From positions 4,141,501 through 4,205,500 of the forward strand of contig NZ_CP092483.1 in NCBI RefSeq assembly GCF_022429625.1: a stretch of 64,000 nucleotides of DNA, written 5' to 3'. This stretch comes from Devosia lacusdianchii (lineage in GTDB: Bacteria; Pseudomonadota; Alphaproteobacteria; Rhizobiales; Devosiaceae). Positions 1 through 8,408 of the stretch are shown in pieces. Positions within the stretch are counted from its first letter, which is position 1. Each line of letters opens with the position of its first letter. Made by a program: the position numbers and the translations under genes. The notes beneath the pieces were generated by a model. That model had not been told where the DNA came from. It made no database searches and saw nothing but the letters and a program-made list of their open reading frames with translations.

Positions 1-205
1 TCAGCAGGGCGATGAAATAGGCCATGACGAAGAGCAGCACAGCCGACCAGATGAACGGCGTATAGTCGCTGCTCATGGTCTCCTTAGTCTTGCCAATGGC
101 GGCAAGCCATTGCTTGGACAGGATCATGTACCAGGCGGCACCAAAGGCGAAGCTGGCAACGGTTGCCAGCACGACGGCCAGCCAGTTGACGGCAAAGTGC
201 GACAT
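1..205 (-). CDS. DUF1761 family membrane protein (3' end outside window)
   Basis: The first 68 codons of a reverse-strand gene are present and the rest lies beyond position 1. The protein opens MSHFAVNWLAVVLATV and then has FGAAWYMILSKQW, a pattern I associate with the DUF1761 family: a first membrane helix followed by a Gly/Trp-Tyr turn and a Lys-Trp pair. A second helix begins near residue 50 (PFIWSAVLLFVMAYF). The family has about 130 residues and four helices and no established function. The start is the ATG at 203-205. It is on the same strand as the EVE/YciI/GpsA/TsaD operon, 70 bases downstream of it. Confidence 0.65.
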   Translation of the reverse strand, partial: MSHFAVNWLAVVLATVASFAFGAAWYMILSKQWLAAIGKTKETMSSDYTPFIWSAVLLFVMAYFIALL

Positions 206-275
206 TCTCAAATCTCCCCCATGCGCGGATGCGCCGGGAGAGATTAGCGCTGCTCGGCCTGCGCCGGAAGCTGGA

Positions 276-710
276 TCAGAGCCCACCCATCTTGCAGATC
301 AGGTTCCATTCGTCTTCGCTGACCTTGGAGACCGACAGGCGCGAATACTTGACCAGCTCCAGCTCGGCCAGTTCGGGCGTCGCCTTGACCGTTGCCAGCG
401 TCACCGGCTTGGGCAGGGGCTTGACCGCTTCGACATCGACGCACTGCCAAACGATCTTGCCGTTATCGTTGGGCTCGGCGGTGGAATCAGGATGGGCCAG
501 GGCGATCACCTTGATGATGCCCACGATCTCCTTGCCGATATTGGAGTGGTAGAAAAAGGCCAGATCGCCAAGCTGCATAGCCATCATATTGTTGCGCGCC
601 GTGTAATTGCGCACGCCATGCCACTGCTCGGGCTCGCCCCGTTTGGTCTTGGCCACCATGTCGTCGAACGAGAAGACATCGGGCTCCGATTTCATCAGCC
701 AATAGGCCAT
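276..710 (-). CDS. EVE domain protein (PUA-like fold)
   Basis: About 144 residues starting MAYWLMKSEPDVFSFDD, the hallmark opening of EVE proteins. The EVE domain is a PUA-like fold related to YTH and is thought to bind modified bases in RNA or DNA. Family features visible are WHGVRNYTARNNM near residue 33, GDLAFFYHSN near residue 49 and the C-terminal Lys-Tyr-Ser-Arg-Leu-Ser segment. I chose the ATG at 708-710 because the upstream in-frame residues are low-complexity and unlike the family. It begins 1 base after the yciI stop, so it is probably the last gene of the tsaD-gpsA-yciI operon. This order recurs in Hyphomicrobiales as I recall. Substrate unknown. Confidence 0.9.
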   Translation of the reverse strand: MAYWLMKSEPDVFSFDDMVAKTKRGEPEQWHGVRNYTARNNMMAMQLGDLAFFYHSNIGKEIVGIIKVIALAHPDSTAEPNDNGKIVWQCVDVEAVKPLPKPVTLATVKATPELAELELVKYSRLSVSKVSEDEWNLICKMGGL

Positions 711-711
711 T

Positions 712-1011
712 TTACTGCCCCCGCTTTTCCGGATTGTTGATACCCCAGTTCCACCGCTTGACCTCGTAGGAGGCAAAGACCTTCTCCTTGACGAAAGGAT
801 CGGCCGCCGCCATGGCCTGGGCATCGGCGAGGCTGGCTGCCTCGATCACGACAAGTGAACCGGTTGGCTTTTCGTCGTCGCCCAGGAAGGGACCGGCGAA
901 AACGAGCTTGTCGCCCAGCGTCTTGAGATGGTCGAGATGGGCCGGACGCACGGCCATGCGGTGCTCCACCCCATTGGGCTGGTCCTGGGCGATGACGGCG
1001 TAAAGCGGCAT
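712..1011 (-). CDS. YciI family protein
   Basis: A 99-residue single-domain YciI-like protein beginning MPLYAVIAQDQPNGVEHR. The family has a ferredoxin-like alpha/beta fold with a conserved His/Asp pair thought to form an active site; here RPAHLDHLK around residues 22-30 carries those positions, followed by GPFLGDDEKPTGSL and DPFVKEKVF. The biochemical role of the family is not settled. The open frame continues upstream through gpsA in another frame, so the start was set at the ATG where family similarity begins. It lies 5 bases from the gpsA stop and 1 base from the EVE start. Confidence 0.88.
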   Translation of the reverse strand: MPLYAVIAQDQPNGVEHRMAVRPAHLDHLKTLGDKLVFAGPFLGDDEKPTGSLVVIEAASLADAQAMAAADPFVKEKVFASYEVKRWNWGINNPEKRGQ

Positions 1012-1016
1012 GGGGT

Positions 1017-1992
1017 CTAGTCCTCCCGTTTGAGCGGGCGAGACATCAGTCCCGCCACGACTGTGGCAATATCGGCTTTGCGGCTGAGAACGGCCTGCAC
1101 TGCCGCGATGAGGGGCGCCTCGACGTGGAGGCTCCTGGCCAGCGCGTCGGCCACCGGCGTCGTGGCGACGCCCTCGGCCAGCTTGGCGCCGGAAGCCAGG
1201 ATGGCCTCGACCGTTTCGCCACGCCCGAGCGCCATGCCGAACTGATAATTGCGCGACTGCACCGAAGTGCAGGTCAGCGTCAGGTCGCCTAGCCCGGCAA
1301 GGCCCGTAAGCGTTGTCGCCGAACCACCCATGGCCGAAACCATGCGCGCCATTTCGGCATAGGCGCGCGCGATCAGCGCCGAGCGCGCCGAGGCACCGAG
1401 CTCTGCGCCCTCCACCGCGCCGCAAGCCAGCGCATAGACATTCTTGAGCGCGCCGGCGACCTCAACGCCGATCCGGTCATCGGCGGCATAGGGCCGGAAG
1501 CTGGGGCCGGCAAGCGCAGCAGCCAGCGCCGAGGTCGCCTCGGCGTCGTCGCCGGCGAGCGTCACGGCCGTCGGCCTTCCAGCTGCGACATCGGCGGCAA
1601 AGCTGGGGCCGGAAAGCACGAACGGCACGGCATCGGGCGCCATGTCCGCAAGAATCTCGCTCTGCCGGTCAAGCGTGCCGGTCTCGAGCCCCTTGGCCGA
1701 GAGGATCACCGGCCGGCCGGCCAGCAGGGCCGGATCGATATCGCCGAGCGCAGCGCGGCTCGACTGCGCGGGCACAGCGAGGATGATGAAATCAGCGCCA
1801 CTCGCGGCGGTGCTTGCCCGGATCGATGCATGCAGGGCCTGATCGCCGAGATAGCGGCCATTGGTGTGGCGGGCATTGATCTCGTCCACTTGCGCCGCAT
1901 CGCGCGCCACCAGCGATACACTACGGCCCGCCATGGCCGCAGCTTGGGCGAGAGCCGTTCCCCAGGCCCCGCCGCCAATGACGCTGACGGTT

Positions 1993-2003
<11 letters not shown>
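1017..2003 (-). CDS. gpsA: NAD(P)H-dependent glycerol-3-phosphate dehydrogenase
   Basis: Reduces dihydroxyacetone phosphate to sn-glycerol-3-phosphate, the backbone for phospholipid synthesis, in the cytoplasm. The N-terminus has a Rossmann nucleotide-binding glycine motif ([12 protein letters not shown], residues about 6-17). The C-terminal all-helical domain carries the catalytic-lysine segment [12 protein letters not shown] near residue 186, followed by [13 protein letters not shown]. Length, about 328, is normal. Start: ATG at 2001-2003 ([11 protein letters not shown]); a TTG three codons upstream would also be possible. The start overlaps the 3' end of tsaD by 11 bases, which suggests translational coupling. 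Confidence 0.95.
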
Positions 2004-3072
<1,069 letters not shown>

Positions 3073-3127
3073 GACGAACTGGTTACTCCCTCAGGGGTGG
3101 CTCTGCCTACTATAGGACGTTTACAGA

Positions 3128-4072
3128 TTGCAATCGCCAGCCCCTTTCGCCCGGATCGGAACACGCGGTAGCCCGCTGGCGCTGACGCAGGCAAGACTGG
3201 TGCGCGGCCTCCTGGCCCAGGCGCATGGCGTGGCAGAGGATGATATCGCCATCTCGGTCATCGCCACCGGCGGCGACCGCAGTCAGGCCAGCAATGCCAG
3301 CCTCACCGAAATCGGCGGCAAGGGCCTGTTCACCAAGGAAATCGACGAGGCCATGCTGGCCGGCGAGGTCGATATCGGCGTCCATTCCAGCAAGGACGTG
3401 GCCACCCGCATGCCCGACGGCCTGCGCCTCGCCGCTTTCCTCGAACGCGAGGATGTGCGCGACGCGTTCATGTCGGTGAAGGTACAGAGTATCGACCATC
3501 TGGCCGAGCGCGCCAAATTCGGCACCTCCTCCATCCGCCGCGCCGCGCAGGTTCTGCGCCAGCGCCCTGATTTGGTGATCGTGCCCTTCCGCGGCAATGT
3601 CGGCACGCGCCTGCAAAAGCTGCTCGACGGCGTCGCCGACGCGACCATGTTGGCCATTGCCGGGCTCAATCGCCTGGGCGAGGGCCATCGCGCCACCGCC
3701 CTGCTCGATCCCGAAATCTTCATGCCGGCGCCGGCCCAGGGCGCCATCGGCATCGCCGTGCGCTCCGACGATGCGCGGGCGTCTGATTTGGTCGCTGCGC
3801 TCGACCATGCCCCGACCCACACCGCCATCACCGCCGAACGCGCCATGCTGGCCGTGCTCGATGGTTCCTGCCGCACCCCGGTCGGGGCCCTGAGCCGCCT
3901 CGAAAACGGCATGCTGACCCTGCGCGGCCAGATCCTGAGCCTCGACGGCAAAACCGCCTTCGACAGCATGGCCAGCGGCAGCGACGCCGAAGCGCTGGGC
4001 AAGAAGGTGGGCGATGACCTAATCGCCCAGGCCGGTACCGAATGGCTGGCGCAATGGGCGGCCAATTCATGA
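3128..4072 (+). CDS. hemC: Hydroxymethylbilane synthase (porphobilinogen deaminase)
   Basis: Polymerises four porphobilinogen molecules into hydroxymethylbilane in heme synthesis. At 314 residues it is full length: IGTRGSPLALTQA near the N-terminus, VHSSKDVATRMP at residues 85-96, TSSIRRAAQ at 133-141. The dipyrromethane cofactor attaches to Cys248 in DGSCRTPVG. The start is an unusual TTG, which puts the usual N-terminal sequence in place and is preceded by an AGGA-like site. hemD overlaps by ATGA, making the pair translationally coupled. Confidence 0.96.
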   Translation: MQSPAPFARIGTRGSPLALTQARLVRGLLAQAHGVAEDDIAISVIATGGDRSQASNASLTEIGGKGLFTKEIDEAMLAGEVDIGVHSSKDVATRMPDGLRLAAFLEREDVRDAFMSVKVQSIDHLAERAKFGTSSIRRAAQVLRQRPDLVIVPFRGNVGTRLQKLLDGVADATMLAIAGLNRLGEGHRATALLDPEIFMPAPAQGAIGIAVRSDDARASDLVAALDHAPTHTAITAERAMLAVLDGSCRTPVGALSRLENGMLTLRGQILSLDGKTAFDSMASGSDAEALGKKVGDDLIAQAGTEWLAQWAANS

Positions 4073-4800
4073 CCCGCATGCTGGTGACACGTCCCGAGCC
4101 GGACGGCCAATCGACCTTGGCGCGGCTGCGCGCGCTCGACATCACCGCCGATGCGGTGCCGCTGATGACGCGCGAGACGCTGCAGGCCAGCCTGCCGCCC
4201 CCTGACGGCTTTACCGCCATGGTGGTGACCAGTGCCAACGCCATCCGCTCGCTGGCCGATCGCGGCGCGACCGCGCAGTATCTGCATCTGCCGGTTTTTG
4301 CCGTCGGTGACCGCACCGCCCGCGAAGCGAAAGAGGCCGGGTTCATCCGCGTCAGCAGCGCCGCTGGCGCCTTGCAGGACCTGGTCAATGCCATGGCGAT
4401 ATCGCGCATGCGCGGGCCGGTCTTCTACCCAGCCGGGCGCCATCAGAGCGCAGATCTCGCCAAGGCGCTGGCGCCGCTTGGCATTATGGTCGCGACAGCC
4501 AAGATCTACGACATGGTCGCCATCGACGCTCTGCCGGAGCCAATATTAGCCAATCTGGCAAATGGCGGCACCACCGCCGTGCTGGCCTATTCCCGCCGTA
4601 CGGCCGAAATCTTTGCGCGCCTCGCGGCCGGGCTCGACACGGCCCAGCGCCGCCGCATCGCCATGCTGTGCCTCTCCGAAGCAGTGGCCGAACCGCTGCT
4701 GGAGGCCCATTTCAATCGCATCAGCCTGGCCGACCGCCCTGACGAAGAGGCTATGATGGCGCTCGCTTTGGCTTTTGCGCGCGAGCAAACTGGGTCATGA
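4069..4800 (+). CDS. hemD: Uroporphyrinogen-III synthase
   Basis: Cyclises hydroxymethylbilane with D-ring inversion to uroporphyrinogen III. About 243 residues from MTRMLVTRPEPDGQ; HemD proteins are poorly conserved, but the N-terminal TRP-P-DGQ segment, the VVTSANAIRSL loop, VFAVGDRTA and the C-terminal VLAYSRRTAEIF and AMLCLSEAVAEP segments are typical. The ATG overlaps the hemC stop in ATGA. Position between hemC and a mitofilin/hemY pair supports the call, since this is the usual alphaproteobacterial heme gene order. Confidence 0.92.
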   Translation: MTRMLVTRPEPDGQSTLARLRALDITADAVPLMTRETLQASLPPPDGFTAMVVTSANAIRSLADRGATAQYLHLPVFAVGDRTAREAKEAGFIRVSSAAGALQDLVNAMAISRMRGPVFYPAGRHQSADLAKALAPLGIMVATAKIYDMVAIDALPEPILANLANGGTTAVLAYSRRTAEIFARLAAGLDTAQRRRIAMLCLSEAVAEPLLEAHFNRISLADRPDEEAMMALALAFAREQTGS

Positions 4801-4827
4801 TCGGCCCCCAATAAGAGGAACCCTGGA

Positions 4828-6042
4828 ATGGCCGATACCAAGGGCACCGATCCCAAGCCTGCCGATGGCAAGACGAGCGAGACCAAATCCGGCGCCGTCC
4901 GGCCGCCTGTGCTCGATCTCAAGGCCCGCGATTCGGCTGCCGATCCCACCAAGCCAGAACCCAAGCCCAAGCCGGCCGAGACCTTCAAACCCGCTGAAAA
5001 GCCTGCGGCTGCTCCGACCGCCAGCACCGCCTTTCCCTATGTTGCGACTCTGGCCGGGGGCGTGCTTGGCCTCGCGGCCGCCTACGGTCTCGCCTGGCTC
5101 GGCCTGTGGCCGGCACCACCAACCACGCCCTCGCCGGCTGACCCTCGTCTGGCGCAATTCGCCAGCGCCATACCCGAGCTCGAAACCGTTACCCAGACCA
5201 CGCAGAGCGAACTCGCCGCCCTCAACCAGCGCATCGGCGCCCTCGAAACCGCCGCGCCCGCCGCTACGGCAGGCGCTGAGCCGACCGACCTGAGCGGCGT
5301 CGAGGCCGATATCGCCGCGCTTGGCGAGCGAATCGAAGCGCTGGCGGACCAGCCCACGCCGGCCGCCGATACCGGCGCTGCCGAGGCCCTGCGCACCGAA
5401 CTCGTGGCCCTGACTACGCGGCTCGATGAACTCGCGGCCCGCGTTGGCACTGCCGAGGCCGGGCTGCGCACGCTCGACACCACCGTGGGCGAAACCAGCG
5501 CCGCCCTGGCCGGACAGCCCAGCGATATTGGTGCCGTCCTGCAATTGCCGCTGATCCTGTCAGGCTTTGAAACAGCCTTCGCCACCGGCCGCCCCTACGA
5601 AACCGAATTGGCCGCCCTGAGGGCCGCCTCGCCCGATGCGGCCATTCCCACCGCGATCGCCAATGGCGCGGCCGGCGGCATTGTGCGCCCAGATGCCATC
5701 GCCCGCCGATTCGAGGCGGTGCTGCCCGCCATTCTGGCTGGTCGTCCGGCCAATCCCGACGCGCAATGGCAGGATGGAGCCCTGGACTGGTTCCGCAACG
5801 CCATCGCGCTGCGCCCCACCGGCGAAATCGAGGGCGATACGCCTGAAGCCGTAGTCTCCCGGCTGGAGGGCGCCATTGCCCGCCGCGATTTCGCCGAGGC
5901 CGAAACCCTGCTCGCCGCCCTTCCCGCCCCGATGCTGACTGCTGCCGAGGATGTGCCAGCCCTGGTCGCGACGCAGGCGGAAGCCGGACGCTTCCTCGAA
6001 ACCCTGCGCGTTGAGGCCCTCTCCGGCGAGGTCAATCCATGA
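4828..6042 (+). CDS. Mitofilin/Mic60-like inner membrane protein
   Basis: A 404-residue protein: about 65 residues rich in Lys, Pro and Ala in the cytoplasm, one membrane helix at about residues 68-93 (FPYVATLAGGVLGLAAAYGL), a long low-complexity periplasmic region with coiled-coil character (residues about 105-230), and a C-terminal globular region beginning near residue 240. That last region has the spacing of the mitofilin signature domain (family knowledge). Alphaproteobacterial Mic60 homologues are known beside hemY and are linked to envelope contact sites or intracytoplasmic membranes. It sits between hemD (27-base gap) and hemY (ATGA overlap). Its role here is inferred from family and context. 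Confidence 0.8.
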   Translation: MADTKGTDPKPADGKTSETKSGAVRPPVLDLKARDSAADPTKPEPKPKPAETFKPAEKPAAAPTASTAFPYVATLAGGVLGLAAAYGLAWLGLWPAPPTTPSPADPRLAQFASAIPELETVTQTTQSELAALNQRIGALETAAPAATAGAEPTDLSGVEADIAALGERIEALADQPTPAADTGAAEALRTELVALTTRLDELAARVGTAEAGLRTLDTTVGETSAALAGQPSDIGAVLQLPLILSGFETAFATGRPYETELAALRAASPDAAIPTAIANGAAGGIVRPDAIARRFEAVLPAILAGRPANPDAQWQDGALDWFRNAIALRPTGEIEGDTPEAVVSRLEGAIARRDFAEAETLLAALPAPMLTAAEDVPALVATQAEAGRFLETLRVEALSGEVNP

Positions 6043-7403
6043 TCCGCCTCGCCTCTTGGATAACCGGCAGCCTCATTGTCGCCGCCCTGGCGGCCTGGCT
6101 CATTTCGTTGCCCGGTACGCTGACCCTGGAGGCAGCGGGCTATCGCATGCAGCCGCGGCTGGGCGCCGCCATCTTCCTGTTCATTCTCGTCGCCATCGTC
6201 GTCATCGCTATCTGGGCAATCGTCCGGCGTGTTCTTTCGGCCCCGCGCGCCATGGCGCGCCGTGGTCGCGAGCGCCGGCGCGAGCAGGGCGTTGAGGCGC
6301 TGTCCGATGCTATCGTGGCGCTGCAGGCCGGCGATCCGGCCCGGGCCCGCTCGCTGGCGCGCGAAGCGCAGGCGCGGCTGCCCGCGAATGCCGCAGCCAA
6401 GCTGCTCGAGGCGCGTGCCGATCTGGCCCTGGGCGACATGCCGGCGGCCCGCGAACACTACCGGGCGCTGATCGCCAGCGAGAAAACCGCCGTAGCGGCT
6501 TTGACTGGTCTTTACGATCAGGCCCGCGCCCAGCAACGGCCCGAAGCGGCGCTGACCTTTGCCCGCAAGGCGCTGGCGCTGGCGCCCAATAGCGGCTGGG
6601 CCGCCGACGCCGTGTTCGACGACCTGACCCGGCGCGGGCAATGGGCCGATGCCGTTGCCATGGTCAATGTGGAGCAGGCATCAAGCCGCGAGGAACGCGC
6701 CCGCAAGCGCCGCCGCCAGGCAGTAATCGAAACCGCCCGCGCCCGCGAGGCCGAAACCACCACACCGCTGGCCGCACTCGACCATGCCCTTACGGCATTG
6801 AAGCTCTTGCCCGATTTCGTACCGGCCGCGCTCATCGCGGCGCGCATCCATATCGATCGAGGCGAGACGCGCAAGGCGATGAGCCTTTTGCGCCGTATCT
6901 GGCGCGCTACCGGCCATCCCGATGTCGCCGCGCTCTATGCGCGCGCCCAACCCGGAGCCTCAGCGGTCGACCGGCTCAAGCGCCTGGGCGAAATCATCGA
7001 GACGCCGCCGCCGCATCGGGCCGCCGGCATGGCCCTGGCCCGCGCTGCCATCGATGCCTATGACTGGCCCTTGGCGCGCGCCGCCCTGGCGCCGTTTGCC
7101 GGTGCCGACGCGACCCAGGGTGTCGCCAGCCTGATGGCCGAAATCGAGGAAGGCCAGAGCGGCGACCAGGGCAAGGCGCGAGAATGGCTCGCTCGTGCTG
7201 TTCGCGCCGCGCGCGACCCCGCCTGGACGGCAGATGGTCTCGTCAGCGACGAATGGGAGCCCATTTCGCCCGTTACCGGTCGCCTTGACGCCTTCGAATG
7301 GAAAGTGCCGATGACGCTCTCGGCTCGTCAGGCCCAGCCAAGTCAACCACAATTGCCCATCGAAGCCCCCTTGCCTCTTGCACCGGCCCCAAACCCCACG
7401 TAA
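6039..7403 (+). CDS. hemY: HemY-like TPR membrane protein
   Basis: A 454-residue protein with two N-terminal membrane helices (residues about 8-28 and 43-66) flanking a short loop, then a long alpha-helical region with tetratricopeptide-like repeats: ARSLAREAQARLP, AREHYRALIAS, ALTFARKALALAPNSG, and further repeats to about residue 400. This is the proteobacterial HemY family, associated with heme synthesis by gene linkage; it is not the protoporphyrinogen oxidase also called HemY in Firmicutes. The start overlaps the mitofilin stop by 4 bases. It ends 13 bases before tRNA-Thr. Confidence 0.9.
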   Translation: MIRLASWITGSLIVAALAAWLISLPGTLTLEAAGYRMQPRLGAAIFLFILVAIVVIAIWAIVRRVLSAPRAMARRGRERRREQGVEALSDAIVALQAGDPARARSLAREAQARLPANAAAKLLEARADLALGDMPAAREHYRALIASEKTAVAALTGLYDQARAQQRPEAALTFARKALALAPNSGWAADAVFDDLTRRGQWADAVAMVNVEQASSREERARKRRRQAVIETARAREAETTTPLAALDHALTALKLLPDFVPAALIAARIHIDRGETRKAMSLLRRIWRATGHPDVAALYARAQPGASAVDRLKRLGEIIETPPPHRAAGMALARAAIDAYDWPLARAALAPFAGADATQGVASLMAEIEEGQSGDQGKAREWLARAVRAARDPAWTADGLVSDEWEPISPVTGRLDAFEWKVPMTLSARQAQPSQPQLPIEAPLPLAPAPNPT

Positions 7404-7416
7404 AAGGCCACCCGTT

Positions 7417-7492
7417 GCCGCATTAGCTCAGTTGGTAGAGCACATCATTCGTAATGATGGGGTCAGGTGTTCGAGTCACCTATGCGGCACCA
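7417..7492 (+). tRNA. tRNA-Thr (anticodon CGT)
   Basis: A 76-nt cloverleaf. Acceptor arms GCCGCAT and ATGCGGC pair perfectly, D-arm GCTC...GAGC, anticodon stem CATCA/TGATG with loop TTCGTAA giving anticodon CGT (reads ACG), and T-arm with TTCGAGT. The 3' CCA is encoded (7490-7492). The gene lies directly behind hemY; the opposite-strand acyltransferase gene ends inside its 3' end. Confidence 0.97.
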
Positions 7493-8268
7493 TCTCCCGA
7501 CATTGCCGATCCATAATAGGTGCGCTCGCCCACGAGTTGCAGGCGATGGGCCTGCCGTGCGGTCGGCGCTATGGCGCGTATCGGGCGGGGTTCTGCGCCG
7601 AACAGGCTTTCGCGTTCCTCGGGTGTCGACATGAAGAACGGGTAGCGCTCGACAATGCGTGAATAAGTGACCGGCAGATAGGTCGCGTAGAGGCAGACTG
7701 GGAAGGCCAGTTCGCCCCAACGTCCCTCGCCCGCCAATTGGGTCGAACCGAACACCCTTTTGTAGAACGGGGCATGCTCGGGTCGAACGGAGGAAAGGCA
7801 ATAGCTCGCGCCGAAATGCTTGCTGGCCATGACGCCGATCCGAAGAGTCAGGTAGGGCAGAGCCGGAAATGCCAGCGTCGCATCGCGGTCGGCGGTGAAG
7901 CGGCTGGGATCGAGATAGGTATCGCCCCGATCCAGAATGCCGCCCAGCACATCGGGCCAGATGCCCAGGCTGGGCGATGTCCGCTGCTCGGATGTGGTGT
8001 AGTGCAGACGGATAGAACTCACCAGCTTGTCGTCGATATAGACGCCGAAGCAGTAGCAGTTCGGCGCCTCGTCATAGATGTCGCGCGTGATTTGCTGAGA
8101 ATTGGCGGGGATGAATTCTTCCCGCCGATACGCCTCGTAGCGCAGCCGGTAAACCGGATCGAATTGCTCATCCACCGACACGCGACGATATTGCACCCGA
8201 TCGAGCAAATCGATCAGAGTCAGCGCAAATTGTGACGTCGCGCCATTCGTTTGGGTTGCCGCACTCAT
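7480..8268 (-). CDS. FeeM/LuxI-like N-acyl amino acid (autoinducer-type) synthase
   Basis: 262 residues of GNAT-type fold resembling the FeeM/LuxI group, which transfers acyl chains from acyl-ACP to amino acids or homoserine lactone. Visible marks are VYRLRYEAYRREEFIP (residues about 39-54), FGVYIDDKLVSSIRLH (about 74-89), the DPSRF segment (about 120) that parallels the Glu/Arg core of autoinducer synthases, and PYLTLRIGVMASKHFGA. Similar proteins are common in Hyphomicrobiales, mostly uncharacterised. No LuxR regulator is adjacent, so quorum-sensing use is not supported. The last four codons and stop overlap the 3' end of tRNA-Thr on the other strand. Confidence 0.72.
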   Translation of the reverse strand: MSAATQTNGATSQFALTLIDLLDRVQYRRVSVDEQFDPVYRLRYEAYRREEFIPANSQQITRDIYDEAPNCYCFGVYIDDKLVSSIRLHYTTSEQRTSPSLGIWPDVLGGILDRGDTYLDPSRFTADRDATLAFPALPYLTLRIGVMASKHFGASYCLSSVRPEHAPFYKRVFGSTQLAGEGRWGELAFPVCLYATYLPVTYSRIVERYPFFMSTPEERESLFGAEPRPIRAIAPTARQAHRLQLVGERTYYGSAMSGDGAA

Positions 8269-8298
8269 TACAAAAGGTCCCCGCAGTCGATTGGGATA

Positions 8299-8313
8299 TT
8301 AACCTCTTGTTAG
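8299..8313. promoter_or_regulatory. Near-match CtrA-type site upstream of the acyltransferase gene
   Basis: TTAA-CCTCTTG-TTAG matches the CtrA consensus TTAA-N7-TTAA except for the last base. It lies 31 bases upstream of the acyltransferase start codon at 8268. An imperfect single match of this short motif is weak evidence alone. Confidence 0.25.
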
Positions 8314-8390
8314 GCATATGGCATTGAAAAAAGCGGGCCACCCGGGTGCCTGCATCCGCGTCAGGGTCGGATTTTCACGTAGGATGAATA

Positions 8391-8408
8391 GGTTAACGCT
8401 GATTAACC
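8391..8408. repeat. 18-bp inverted repeat with TTAA half-sites
   Basis: GGTTAA, six bases, then TTAACC form a perfect inverted repeat at the very end of the GGDEF-EAL gene, between it and the acyltransferase. The half-sites resemble CtrA half-sites but the spacing is six rather than seven, so a regulatory role is uncertain. Confidence 0.35.

Noticed and set aside
7417..7492. tRNA-Thr as an integration site for a mobile element
   Set aside because: No integrase, no 3' tRNA fragment repeat and no shift in gene content on either side.
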